From Fusibacter bizertensis (GTDB lineage Bacteria > Bacillota > Clostridia > Peptostreptococcales > Acidaminobacteraceae), in assembly GCF_029914245.1 (NCBI RefSeq), contig NZ_JARYZI010000005.1:1-64000 (forward strand): 64,000 nt of DNA, read 5' to 3'. Shown here piece by piece: positions 16,419 through 25,814 of this stretch (its first letter is position 1; the number at the start of each line of letters is the position of its first letter). The translations under genes and the position numbers were made by a program. The notes under the pieces are model-generated. The model did no database searches, was not told the origin of the DNA, and was given only the letters and a program-made list of their open reading frames with translations.

Positions 16419-16892
16419 ATGAATCAAAATAACATCAGCTTTTCAAGGGCTGAAACATGTATGGTCATGGAACCTATTCATAGCAATATATTTGGCAACG
16501 TACATGGTGGTGAGTTAATGAAGCTGATGGACGTCGTTGCAGGCATCACTGCATCAAAACATGCGAAAGGTATGGTTGTAACAGCCCGTGTAGATGAACT
16601 TGAGTTTCATAAATCAATTGGTATTGGAGCTATTGTAACTTGTGTTGGTCAATTATCTTATGTTGGTAAATCATCTATGCAAGTGATGGTAACTGTTTCA
16701 GTACATGAAGTTGAAAATTATAGTGAGCCAGAGGTAGCACTAACAGCTTTTTTTACGATGGTTCATATTAAAGATCACAAACCTCATCCTGTACAGCCGT
16801 TAAATCCAGAGACTGAGGATGAGAAAAAACTTTATGCACTTGGAGAACAAAAATATATAGAAATCAAAGCCAAAATGAGTAAAAAAATATAA
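16419..16892 (+). CDS. Hotdog-fold acyl-CoA thioesterase (YkhA/YciA type)
   Basis: 157 residues. The acyl-CoA hydrolase signature is visible: MVMEPIHSNIFGNVHGGELM with the catalytic Asp in LMDVVAGITASKHA, then VVTARVDELEFHKSIGIG. It probably hydrolyses acyl-CoA thioesters in the cytoplasm. The C-terminal tail is rich in Lys and Glu. RBS GAAAGGA. Confidence 0.9.
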   Translation: MNQNNISFSRAETCMVMEPIHSNIFGNVHGGELMKLMDVVAGITASKHAKGMVVTARVDELEFHKSIGIGAIVTCVGQLSYVGKSSMQVMVTVSVHEVENYSEPEVALTAFFTMVHIKDHKPHPVQPLNPETEDEKKLYALGEQKYIEIKAKMSKKI

Positions 16893-16989
16893 TATAATTT
16901 TATTCAGTCGCATACGGGATCATAAATTAAGGATATTCATTAAAATTACGAAATAATTTATAATTTAATGATTTACAGGTTCTATTTGG

Positions 16990-17026
16990 AGTGCTTTCAA
17001 TGATATAATCATTGTGAGCACTTTTT
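16990..17026 (+). terminator. Intrinsic terminator before the acetylation cluster
   Basis: A 15-position stem with one mismatch (16990-17004 with 17008-17022), three-base loop and T run. Confidence 0.8.
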
Positions 17027-17138
17027 ACCTTTTTTTGAAACTTTTTAAGCACTCAAACGTCTTTATTTATAGGCCTGTCATATTAATTAGAAAACACTTT
17101 ACACAAATCACGACACGACAATATTCAGGAGATGATCA

Positions 17139-18539
17139 ATGCTCTTTTCAAGCATAACTTTTATATATTATTTTTTACCAATTGCACTGGGATTATATTT
17201 GATTACACCTAAAAAGTATAGAAATTTAGTGCTTTTAATTACAAGTTTAATCTTCTATTTTTCAGGAGAACCTATTTATACACTTTTATTGGTTTTTTCT
17301 TCAATTTCAGATTACTTTCACAGTCTATATATTGAGAAACATAGAGGGACTAAGTATGCTAAAAGGGCATTAGTTTCTTCAATTATCATTAACCTATTAG
17401 CCCTAGCATTCTTTAAGTATATAGATTTTTTTATAGTTTTATTAAATAGCTTTTCAGGATTAAAGCTAGCATTGTTAAATGTGCCTTTGCCTATAGGAAT
17501 TAGCTTTTTTACCTTTCAAACAATGAGTTATACAATCGATGTATATCGTGGTGATGTTAAAGCTGAGAAGAGTATCATTGGACTTGCAACTTTTGTATGT
17601 TTATTCCCTCAACTTATTGCAGGACCAATTGTTAGATATACTGATATAGCAACTGAGCTGCAAAGTAGAGTGCTTTCTTGGGATCAAACTGCTATAGGAG
17701 TTAAACGATTTATCATTGGATTATCAAAAAAAGTTTTGCTTGCAAATTCTTTTGGACAATTATGTGTGATTTTTAGAGAAGTACCTGATAAAAGTGTTGT
17801 TTTTTATTGGATGTATGGCATTGCTTTCACACTACAAATATATTTTGATTTCTCAGGTTATAGTGATATGGCAATCGGTATGGGAAAGATGTTGGGGTTC
17901 AATTTTCCAGAAAATTTCAACTATCCTTATATTTCAAAATCAATAACTGAGTTTTGGAGAAGATGGCACATCACTTTAAGTCGATGGTTTAGAGATTATG
18001 TTTATATTCCTATGGGAGGAAATCGCGTTTCAAAATGGTCTTGGGTCAGAAATATTCTAACGGTTTGGCTTCTAACTGGGTTTTGGCATGGTGCAGCTTG
18101 GAATTTTATCTTATGGGGAGGCTATTTTGGTGTATTGCTAATACTTGAAAAAGTCTTTTTAGGGAAAATCCTTACGCGAGTTGGAAGATGGATTCCTCAT
18201 ATGTACGTCATGTTATTGGTGACGATTAGTTTTGTTATCTTTAATGCAGATAACTTAAATCAAGCGTTTAGTGATCTTTCTGGTATGTTCTTAGCAACAG
18301 GAGAATATCACCAGGAACTTCCAATATTCAATTCAGTTACGCTGTATTATCTAAAAAGTTATTTTATATTATTTGTTATTGCAGGGATTGCAGCAACGCC
18401 ATTGCCCAAAATTATCTACACTAAATTATTAGAGCGATTGTTCATATTAGAACCTATTATGGTGTTGATATTACTTAGTATAAATACTGCAAGTTTAGTA
18501 AGTGGCTCCTTTAATCCTTTTTTATATTTTAGATTTTAG
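17139..18539 (+). CDS. MBOAT-family membrane O-acyltransferase (AlgI/PatA-like)
   Basis: 466 residues with about ten hydrophobic segments. The MBOAT core is clear: SITEFWRRWHITLSRWFRDY, YIPMGGNR and the catalytic-His segment GFWHGAAWNFILWGG. Such proteins pass acetyl groups across the membrane to surface polysaccharides or teichoic acids, together with a DHHW/AlgJ-type or SGNH partner, and such partners follow here. RBS CAGGAG. Its stop overlaps the ribosome site of the next gene. Confidence 0.93.
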   Translation: MLFSSITFIYYFLPIALGLYLITPKKYRNLVLLITSLIFYFSGEPIYTLLLVFSSISDYFHSLYIEKHRGTKYAKRALVSSIIINLLALAFFKYIDFFIVLLNSFSGLKLALLNVPLPIGISFFTFQTMSYTIDVYRGDVKAEKSIIGLATFVCLFPQLIAGPIVRYTDIATELQSRVLSWDQTAIGVKRFIIGLSKKVLLANSFGQLCVIFREVPDKSVVFYWMYGIAFTLQIYFDFSGYSDMAIGMGKMLGFNFPENFNYPYISKSITEFWRRWHITLSRWFRDYVYIPMGGNRVSKWSWVRNILTVWLLTGFWHGAAWNFILWGGYFGVLLILEKVFLGKILTRVGRWIPHMYVMLLVTISFVIFNADNLNQAFSDLSGMFLATGEYHQELPIFNSVTLYYLKSYFILFVIAGIAATPLPKIIYTKLLERLFILEPIMVLILLSINTASLVSGSFNPFLYFRF

Positions 18540-18553
18540 GAGGAGTGATTATA

Positions 18554-19666
18554 ATGCATAAACTGAAGCGTAAACAGATCGTCAATTTGATTACTGTAAC
18601 TATATTCTTTATAAGTATTGTTGCTTTTAGCATCTTACACTTATTTATGGATGATGAAAAAATATCTTTAATTGAGCGTAGAAGATTAGAACAATTTCCG
18701 AAGTTTACAGTATCTAAACTCTTGACAAATCAATGGCTAGACTCTTTTGAATCTTATCTTCTAGATCAGTTTCCTATGAGAGAGCAGGTCAAATATCTAG
18801 ATATATCTTTAAAACAAGTTGTATTTAAAAATGGTGATGTAGATGGCTTTTATAGAGTGGGAGAGTATCTTAGTAAAATTCTATATTCATATAATGAAAG
18901 TGATGTAATTCACAATGCTGATAAGATTTCTGAGCTTTATAACCGTTATCTTATGCATATGAATGTTTATATGGCGATTGTGCCAGATAAAGGTTATTTC
19001 ACTGCTGATCATAATGGATATCCTTCAATAGATTACAAATTAATGGTAGATACTTTCATGAAACATTTAGACAAAAATATTACTTATATTGATGTGTTTC
19101 CATTATTAACACTTAAGCAATATTACTATACAGATGCACACTGGAGACAAGAAGAAATATATCCAGTTGCAGAAACTATTGCCAAGAAGATGTCAGTGGA
19201 AATTTCTGATGAAAAAAGCTATGAATTAAATAGTTATGCACCTTTTAATGGCGTATATTTTGGAAGGTCTGAAGGCGCACTTCAATCAGAGACACTCAAT
19301 TATCTTACGAATCAAGTAATCAACCATGCAGTAGTAACCTATCAAGATGAATCAGAAGAACATCGTGTCTATGATTTAAAAAACTTAGAGAATTTAGATG
19401 CATATGATGTATTTTTGGGGGGACCTCAACCTATTGTAAATATTATGAACTATGAAGCTACAACAAAAAAGGAATTAATAGTTTTCCGTGACTCATTTGG
19501 AAGCAGCTTAACGCCTTTATTGTTAAGTGGGTATTCTAAAGTTACTTTAATAGATATTAGGTACATGGACCTTTCAAAATTGAATGACTATATTGATTTT
19601 ACGGACCAAGATGTGCTATTTGTGTATAATACAACTGTGCTGAATAACCGAGTTAATTTTAAATAA
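18554..19666 (+). CDS. DHHW-family (AlgJ/AlgX-like) surface acetylation protein
   Basis: 370 residues with one N-terminal transmembrane anchor (LITVTIFFISIVAFSILHLF) and an extracytoplasmic SGNH-like domain. The DHHW-type motif is YTDAHWRQE near residue 190, and the Ser-bearing segment VFRDSFGSS is near 308. It probably transfers acetyl groups delivered by the MBOAT protein to a surface glycan. ATG is preferred over a GTG nine bases upstream because GGAGG would otherwise be one base from the start. Confidence 0.85.
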   Translation: MHKLKRKQIVNLITVTIFFISIVAFSILHLFMDDEKISLIERRRLEQFPKFTVSKLLTNQWLDSFESYLLDQFPMREQVKYLDISLKQVVFKNGDVDGFYRVGEYLSKILYSYNESDVIHNADKISELYNRYLMHMNVYMAIVPDKGYFTADHNGYPSIDYKLMVDTFMKHLDKNITYIDVFPLLTLKQYYYTDAHWRQEEIYPVAETIAKKMSVEISDEKSYELNSYAPFNGVYFGRSEGALQSETLNYLTNQVINHAVVTYQDESEEHRVYDLKNLENLDAYDVFLGGPQPIVNIMNYEATTKKELIVFRDSFGSSLTPLLLSGYSKVTLIDIRYMDLSKLNDYIDFTDQDVLFVYNTTVLNNRVNFK

Positions 19667-19703
19667 ACTATGACTTAAAGTATGTCACATTTGGAGGTGC
19701 TAC

Positions 19704-20588
19704 ATGTTTAAAATATTATATAAAGTCCTTTTGCTAACTGTGAGCGTAGCACTTGTTGCACTGTTAGTAGGATACACAGATACACAAAAAAGGTCATATG
19801 ATTTTATCAATGAATCTGATCTTGTTGTTGAAAATACAAGTGAAACTAGAGCAGAAGTTGAAACTGAAACAACAACTGAAACAACAACTGAAACAACAAC
19901 TGAAACAACAACTGAAACTACTGAAGAGACCACAGAAAGTATAACAGATAACGAGACTGATCTATATGATTATAGCCAACCAGTACCACAAAGTCTTGCT
20001 GTTGAAGACTCTTATTTTGATGATGCAATTTTTGTTGGAAATTCCAGAACTGAAGGATTTATGATGTATGCTGGATTAAAAAAAGCACAAGCACTCACGC
20101 ATATTGGTTTAAAAGTTGACACAATTCGCACTTCTCAAATTGCTAAAATTGATGGTAAAAAGATGACCATAATGGATGCACTTAAAGTTAAAAAGTTTGG
20201 TAAGATATATATTATGCTGGGGATGAACGAACTTGGTTGGGCTTTTCCAGAACTTTTCAAAGAACAGTATGCTTCAGTAATTGATGAAATTAAATTGAAT
20301 CATCCTGAGAGTATCATCTATATGCAATCTATCTTACCCGTATCAAAAGCAAAAGCTAATTATGATCCGATATATAATAATGATAATATTGAAAGATTTA
20401 ATCAACTAGTAAAAGAGATTGCACTGGAAAAGGAAGTTTTTTATGTAAATGTTACGGAAGGAATAGCAGACAGTGAGGGAAGTTTACCAGAAGGAGCATC
20501 ATTTGACGGCGTACATTTAAAACCAGATTTTTGCTTGGAATGGCTATCTTATCTAAAGGAACATACTGTGGAGGTAATTCATGAATAA
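19704..20588 (+). CDS. SGNH/GDSL-type surface hydrolase with Thr-Glu-rich linker
   Basis: 294 residues: signal/anchor helix, then a low-complexity linker of TTTE units (about residues 53-80), then an SGNH domain with FVGNSRTEG near 110 (Ser nucleophile), LGMNELGW near 171 (Asn block) and FDGVHLKPD near 267 (Asp-His pair). It is probably an O-acetylesterase or acetyltransferase acting on surface polymers. The linker may pass through the cell wall. It overlaps the next gene by 8 bases. Confidence 0.85.
   Translation: MFKILYKVLLLTVSVALVALLVGYTDTQKRSYDFINESDLVVENTSETRAEVETETTTETTTETTTETTTETTEETTESITDNETDLYDYSQPVPQSLAVEDSYFDDAIFVGNSRTEGFMMYAGLKKAQALTHIGLKVDTIRTSQIAKIDGKKMTIMDALKVKKFGKIYIMLGMNELGWAFPELFKEQYASVIDEIKLNHPESIIYMQSILPVSKAKANYDPIYNNDNIERFNQLVKEIALEKEVFYVNVTEGIADSEGSLPEGASFDGVHLKPDFCLEWLSYLKEHTVEVIHE
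19861..19920 (+). repeat. Twelve-base coding repeats for the Thr-Glu linker
   Basis: Successive ACAACAACTGAA-type units encode TTTE repeats inside the SGNH gene. Copy number could vary by slippage, changing linker length without changing frame. Confidence 0.75.
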
Positions 20589-21054
20589 ATTTAGAGTTAG
20601 TAAAGTAACATCATTTTTTTTACTTATACTATTAATCCCTTTGATGAGTGGATGTAGTCAAAAAGAAATTGATTTAGACATAGGTCAAGTAGCACTTGAA
20701 ATATCTGAAAGTGATTTATTTGGTGAAGATTTTTTTGTAGTTGAAAGCAATATTATTGCTCAAAAATATGGCATTGAATCGGATGATATTGATATTGTAG
20801 GTTACGCAAGTAGTGGTGGGCTGGCTGATGAACTCACACTTATTGATGCAAAAAACGATGAAAGTGCAAAAGATATTTATGAACTTGCTAAGGAGCATAT
20901 TTCAGATAATATTGAAGGTTATCAAAGTTATAAACCTGATGAGGTATATAAGCTTGAACATGCTATTGTACTGAGAGAAGGAAAATACGTAATCGTTGGT
21001 GTGAGCAGTTCTTACGATGATTTAGAAACAAGTATCAAGTCGTATCTTAAATAA
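20581..21054 (+). CDS. DUF4358 lipoprotein
   Basis: 157 residues. The signal peptide has a lipobox with Cys at residue 25 (PLMSGC). The body fits the DUF4358 pattern: the order IIAQKYGIESDDID, SGGLADELTLIDAKN, AKDIYELAKEHI and a final VGVSSSYDDLE. Its role is unknown, but the family often lies next to MBOAT/SGNH acetylation genes in Clostridia, as here. The start overlaps the end of the SGNH gene. Confidence 0.8.
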   Translation: MNKFRVSKVTSFFLLILLIPLMSGCSQKEIDLDIGQVALEISESDLFGEDFFVVESNIIAQKYGIESDDIDIVGYASSGGLADELTLIDAKNDESAKDIYELAKEHISDNIEGYQSYKPDEVYKLEHAIVLREGKYVIVGVSSSYDDLETSIKSYLK

Positions 21055-21092
21055 TCACTTGGATCATCAACAATCGAATTTTGAGCATAATA

Positions 21093-21135
21093 ATCCCCCA
21101 GTTATCTATGATATAAGATACGCTGGGGGGATTTT
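21093..21135. terminator. Shared terminator between convergent genes
   Basis: ATCCCCCAG pairs with CTGGGGGAT-type sequence across a loop with its own TATCT/AGATA pairing. The T run on the plus strand follows at 21132. It lies between convergent genes and may serve both. Confidence 0.8.
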
Positions 21136-21137
21136 GT

Positions 21138-23096
21138 TTAGTATAAATAGCTTAGAGGTTTCGCTTCGGAATAAAGGTAACCTTGATAAACATCAATAGG
21201 ATATTGATCAAGAAAAGTCTCTTGAGCAGGTGTTTCAACGCCTTCAACAACAATTCGCAAATTCAACAAATCAAAAAGTTCTACGGTTTTAAGAAAAGTG
21301 AGTTTTAACTTGTCATCATTAGCGATGTCTTGGATAAAAAACTTATCGAATTTTACTTCATCAAAATTAAGCTTTGATAATCGGTTCAGAGAAGAATAGC
21401 CATCTCCAAAATCATCAAGAGAAAATTCAAATCCAATTGATTTTAACGCTTTAATAGTGTCTTCTACTTTATTGAGATCATAAGTTAAAGCGGTTTCAGT
21501 AACTTCAAAAACGATATGAGAAGTATTGATAGGGTAAATAAGTAATATGTTTTTAACATAGTCTACAAAACCATTTTCAACAAGCTGAATAGCTGAAAGA
21601 TTGATACTTACTTTTCTGTCTTCGTTCCATTGTAATGTGTATATGTTTTTAAACACATCTTCGATTACAAAATGGGTAATCTCAGTGATTAATCCTGTAT
21701 TCTCAGCGATGGGGATAAAAATAGCTGGTGAAATAAATTTACCTCTATCTTGCCACCTAATTAGTGCTTCATAAGAACAAACTTGCTTACTTTTAGCATG
21801 AATCTGTGGCTGATAATATACTTCTAGAGAACCAAGTTCAATAGCTTCTTTCAAGTGAAATTCAATATCAAACTTGCTTTTTTCTCTTTCATAACGTTCA
21901 AGTGATAAAAAGTAAAATTTTTCAGGAACTAATTTAGCATGTTTTGATGCCAGTTCAACTGCGCCAATGAGCGAATTGAATTCATTTATTTTAAATTCTC
22001 CATTTTTAAGAGAACTGATACCATAGTAAGCATCTAATCTAAAATTCATAAAGGTGTGTGTCAAAAATATTGTCTTAATTTGATCGATATGATCAACACA
22101 AGTTCTCACATCTACGGTATTACAAAGCACGATAAATTTATCACTATGAAGTTTATATAATTTACAGTTAGATTTACTTAGTTTCTCAATTTCAGAGGAG
22201 AGGGTATGCGCTATTTCGTATAATAGTGTGTTGCCTTGACTAAAACCTAATATTTGATTATATAGTGAAAAATTTCGAATATTAATTGTAATAAGTGATA
22301 AGGAATGTCCCATTTTTTCTATATCATTCATGAGTGCAATTTCGTTTTCAATTCCAGTGACGGCGTCAAGGTAAGCCATTTTAGTGATTTTTGAATTTAA
22401 AATTCTAAGTTCGTTTGCTTGTTTAATCTCACTGTCGTAGGCATCTGCAAGAGCATCAACATAAAATTGAGAATAAAATAAAAAAAGACCATAAATGATA
22501 AGTGATTCAATCCCTAAGTTCACAGTTAGTACCATCTGGAGCGGAAGTTGATGGGACAACAAGTTGACAACAGAAAGTATACTTGCACTCGCAATTAAAA
22601 AGTAGACCCCAGAGTTATTTATGATCTTTTTAGTATAAATGACTTGATATGAGAAAATAGCTGTTACAACTAAAAACCAAACAAAAATTAAGTTATAGAA
22701 TAATTGAATTGTGATTAAATTGCTTAGATATGCTAATAGTAAGACAATTGAGATCAAAATGTTAGGACTTATTTTTTTGAATTTAATCCGGTGATTTTCA
22801 TTTAACTTGATATATATGCCAATCGTAGTTAAAAAAGCAATAGTACAAGTAATAATGATTGCCGGTTGGACGAGAGGATAATCAAATTTGATAGGGGTAT
22901 ATATGAGGAGTTTGACAACATATATAATAGAGGCAACAATTGTAATTAATGAGTATTTCAAGCATAGTAATATGTAGTCGCTTTTATGATATGAATCTTT
23001 TATAATGTTATCAATAGCGAAGTAAACATAGTTTGTATTTGAAAGCAAAATAACACTCATAATAAAATACTGAAATATATCAATAGTTGAAAGCAT
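21138..23096 (-). CDS. Membrane protein with degenerate GGDEF and intact EAL domain (c-di-GMP phosphodiesterase)
   Basis: 652 residues. The first 225 or so contain about seven hydrophobic helices. A GGDEF-like domain follows (about 240-395) in which the active-site loop is replaced by LHSDKF, so it should not make c-di-GMP. The EAL domain (about 405-650) keeps YEALIRWQ, VSINLSAIQ, DDFGDGYSSL, VKFDKFF and VVEGVET, so hydrolysis of c-di-GMP is likely. RBS TAGGAG precedes the ATG. It stands alone, divergent from mntH. Confidence 0.9.
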   Translation of the reverse strand: MLSTIDIFQYFIMSVILLSNTNYVYFAIDNIIKDSYHKSDYILLCLKYSLITIVASIIYVVKLLIYTPIKFDYPLVQPAIIITCTIAFLTTIGIYIKLNENHRIKFKKISPNILISIVLLLAYLSNLITIQLFYNLIFVWFLVVTAIFSYQVIYTKKIINNSGVYFLIASASILSVVNLLSHQLPLQMVLTVNLGIESLIIYGLFLFYSQFYVDALADAYDSEIKQANELRILNSKITKMAYLDAVTGIENEIALMNDIEKMGHSLSLITINIRNFSLYNQILGFSQGNTLLYEIAHTLSSEIEKLSKSNCKLYKLHSDKFIVLCNTVDVRTCVDHIDQIKTIFLTHTFMNFRLDAYYGISSLKNGEFKINEFNSLIGAVELASKHAKLVPEKFYFLSLERYEREKSKFDIEFHLKEAIELGSLEVYYQPQIHAKSKQVCSYEALIRWQDRGKFISPAIFIPIAENTGLITEITHFVIEDVFKNIYTLQWNEDRKVSINLSAIQLVENGFVDYVKNILLIYPINTSHIVFEVTETALTYDLNKVEDTIKALKSIGFEFSLDDFGDGYSSLNRLSKLNFDEVKFDKFFIQDIANDDKLKLTFLKTVELFDLLNLRIVVEGVETPAQETFLDQYPIDVYQGYLYSEAKPLSYLY

Positions 23097-23310
23097 AAAT
23101 ATCTCCTAAAGAATTACTATTGTTCTAATTAATTTCCAATAATTAGTCACTCTTTCTATTATACAGAAATTAGATATTCAATCAATTGCTATTTGATAAA
23201 AAATTATAAAAAGACAATAAAATAATATTTACACTTTTGTTATATTATGATTAGAAGTACATAATTTCAGCATAAAGAAGAATTTTTATAGTATTATCTA
23301 CAATTTCATT

Positions 23311-23343
23311 TATAATAGTGATAGATGTAATTACATGCATCTA
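23311..23343 (+). promoter_or_regulatory. Putative mntH -10 element and overlapping dyad operator
   Basis: TATAAT at 23311-23316 is followed by an outer dyad TAGATG-N10-CATCTA (23322-23343) and, inside it, the perfect palindrome ATGTAATTACAT (23325-23336). The dyad covers the expected transcription start. A metal-responsive repressor such as MntR would suit an Mn transporter, but I do not recognise the box. No convincing -35 is seen. Confidence 0.4.
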
Positions 23344-23377
23344 GTCAAAATTATTACGACATCATTGGAGGTCTCTA

Positions 23378-24634
23378 TTGAACTTGCTAAAGGAATTAAA
23401 AAATCGATCACATAAAAGAGAACTAGGCATTAAAGAGATGCTTAAATTTATAGGACCTGGACTTATGGTTACAGTGGGTTTTATTGATCCAGGGAACTGG
23501 GCTTCTAATATCGCTGCAGGTTCTGAATACGGGTATAAATTGCTATGGATGGTTACGCTATCTACATTGATGCTCATCATTTTACAGCATAATGTAGCGC
23601 ATCTTGGCATCGTTACTGGAGAGTGCCTATCGGAATCGGCAACGAGACATATAAAAAAAAGGTACTCTATACCGATATTATCTTCTGCAGTGCTTGCTGC
23701 AATTTCTACAGCTCTTGCAGAAATTTTGGGTGGTGCAATTGCATTAAACTTACTTTTTAAGATGCCAATTAAAGTTGGAACTGTTTTGATATTAGGTTTA
23801 ATTATTTATATGCTATTATCAAACTCTTATTATAAACTTGAAAAATGGATCATAGGTTTTGTATCACTTATTGGATTATCATTTATATATGAGTTAAGTT
23901 TAGTCAATGTAAGCTGGAGTGAAGCTGTATATGGTTGGACTCATATAAGTATCCCCAATGGATCTATGGTAATTGTTATGTCAGTTCTTGGCGCAGTTGT
24001 TATGCCACATAATTTGTTTTTACATTCTGAAATCATTCAGAGTAGACAATGGAATCTTGAAGATGAAGCGATTCAGAAGAAGCAATTATCTTACGAGTTC
24101 CTAGACACACTATTCTCGATGATTGTAGGTTGGGCTATAAATAGCGCAATGATCATACTCGCAGCGACTACATTTTTTATTAATAAAGTACATGTTACGG
24201 AACTTGGACAAGCCAAAGAAATGTTAACACCTCTAGTTGGGAGTGGGGCATCTTTAATCTTTGCAATTGCACTACTATTTGCTGGAATATCATCTACTAT
24301 AACTGCTGGGATGGCAGGCGGCTCAATATTTGCTGGAATTTTCCAAGAATCTTACAATATAAAAGATACACATTCTAAAGTTGGTGTGATTGGTATTTTG
24401 GTAATTGCTGCAGCAGCAGTTTTTCTTATTTCGAATCCTTTTGATGGCTTAATTTATAGCCAAATGTTGTTAAGTATACAATTACCTATAACAGTATTTT
24501 TACAGATATACCTTACTTCATCAGAAAAAGTTATGGGAAAACATAAGAACACGTTGTTCACCAAAATCATACTTTGGAGCATCGGTATTATTCTTACGGT
24601 ATTAAATATCATGTTGTTGATTAGTTTTTTTTAA
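23378..24634 (+). CDS. mntH: NRAMP-family divalent metal transporter (MntH-like)
   Basis: 418 residues and about eleven membrane segments. The metal-site motifs are present: DPGNWASNIAAGSEYG in TM1 and MPHNLFLHSEIIQSR in TM6. It probably imports Mn2+ (perhaps Fe2+) with protons. TTG start with GGAGG six bases upstream. A palindrome over the probable promoter suggests repression. Confidence 0.92.
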   Translation: MNLLKELKNRSHKRELGIKEMLKFIGPGLMVTVGFIDPGNWASNIAAGSEYGYKLLWMVTLSTLMLIILQHNVAHLGIVTGECLSESATRHIKKRYSIPILSSAVLAAISTALAEILGGAIALNLLFKMPIKVGTVLILGLIIYMLLSNSYYKLEKWIIGFVSLIGLSFIYELSLVNVSWSEAVYGWTHISIPNGSMVIVMSVLGAVVMPHNLFLHSEIIQSRQWNLEDEAIQKKQLSYEFLDTLFSMIVGWAINSAMIILAATTFFINKVHVTELGQAKEMLTPLVGSGASLIFAIALLFAGISSTITAGMAGGSIFAGIFQESYNIKDTHSKVGVIGILVIAAAAVFLISNPFDGLIYSQMLLSIQLPITVFLQIYLTSSEKVMGKHKNTLFTKIILWSIGIILTVLNIMLLISFF

Positions 24635-24681
24635 TTTGACTGATTTGTTTTAGCTCAAGACATTTAGCAGGGGGTGCTTGG

Positions 24682-25713
24682 TTGAATTTATATAGTATAA
24701 TCTATCTAGGATTAATTGTTTTTTTACTCTATTTACTTTTTACTGTTGGTTTTCCATTTTTAATGGCTATCATAATTGCGCTTTTAATTGATCCATTTGT
24801 AAAAGTTCTTACAAAGGTGTTTTTTGGAAGAAGAGTTATCGCATCTCTTGTAACTTGTACTGCTTTCTTTGTAATTGTCATAGGATCGACATACTTGTTG
24901 GGACTTAAAGGGATTCGAGAACTTATCGCTTTATCTAGGACCGTTGTAGAATATATAAGAGACAACTATGATCAATTAACGGACTTAACTTGGAGCGCTC
25001 AATCATTTATTGGTCCATATACGCAAGATATGAATTTACAGATCAATGACTTTATAAAAACGGGAATTGATTCACTTCAAGCAGTAGTTTTAGGATTGTC
25101 AAATGCACTTATTAGTTTATTACAAGGAGTTCCTGGACTTTTACTGGATACTTTGATTTTTGTAGTAGCACTCTATATGGTAAGTATGACTTTACCAAAA
25201 ATTAGATTGAGAATCTTAAGTATTTTTGCTGAAGAGTCAAAGCATAAAATTGAACAAGTTATGCAAAAACTTTATAGTGCAATATTTGGATTTATAAGAG
25301 GACAACTTCTTTTAAGTTTCATAGTATTTACTTTGACACTTTTGGGACTATTAATTATAAAGATTAGTTATCCATTTGCTACTGCAGGGATTGTAACGTT
25401 GGTTGATGTTCTACCAATATTTGGTACGGGATCTGTCATTGTTCCTCTTGCGATTTTCTACATCATTAAAGGTCAATATTTTTTAGCGATTGGTTTACTT
25501 ATTCTATATGCTGTACTATTTGCATTCAGACGAATTGCAGAACCCAAAATTCTGGGAGATGCAATGGGGATTGGTGCTTTATCAACACTTGCTAGTATGT
25601 ATATAGCTTTTAAGCTAGTAGGTGCCATAGGATTATTTTTAGGGCCTGCAGTGGTTATTTTAGTAAGTGCACTTATAAGTGCAGATATTTTAAAACTCAA
25701 TGTAAAAGTATAA
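24682..25713 (+). CDS. ytvI: AI-2E/PerM-family membrane protein (YtvI-like)
   Basis: 343 residues and about eight hydrophobic segments with the family pattern: N-terminal helical pair, the soluble stretch with EYIRDNYDQLTDLTWSAQSF, then ISYPFATAGIVTLVDVLPIFGTG and FRRIAEPKILGDAMGIGAL. In spore formers the close relatives are annotated as sporulation membrane protein YtvI; transport function is not established. TTG start after AGGGGGTG. Confidence 0.8.
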   Translation: MNLYSIIYLGLIVFLLYLLFTVGFPFLMAIIIALLIDPFVKVLTKVFFGRRVIASLVTCTAFFVIVIGSTYLLGLKGIRELIALSRTVVEYIRDNYDQLTDLTWSAQSFIGPYTQDMNLQINDFIKTGIDSLQAVVLGLSNALISLLQGVPGLLLDTLIFVVALYMVSMTLPKIRLRILSIFAEESKHKIEQVMQKLYSAIFGFIRGQLLLSFIVFTLTLLGLLIIKISYPFATAGIVTLVDVLPIFGTGSVIVPLAIFYIIKGQYFLAIGLLILYAVLFAFRRIAEPKILGDAMGIGALSTLASMYIAFKLVGAIGLFLGPAVVILVSALISADILKLNVKV

Positions 25714-25728
25714 TTGATAATAATTTTC

Positions 25729-25762
25729 AAAAAGGATGGTCTTTTTATAGATCATCCTTTTA
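25729..25762 (+). terminator. Terminator after the YtvI-like gene
   Basis: Stem AAAGGATGGTCT with AGATCATCCTTT and T-rich flanks. Confidence 0.8.
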
Positions 25763-25814
25763 TTTATGAATACTTTGGGTATCTAAATAAATAATTATTA
25801 ACAAGGAGGACGAC

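Noticed and set aside
19861-19920. CRISPR-like short regular repeat
   Set aside because: The 12-base units are contiguous, without spacers, and are in frame with a Thr-Glu linker.
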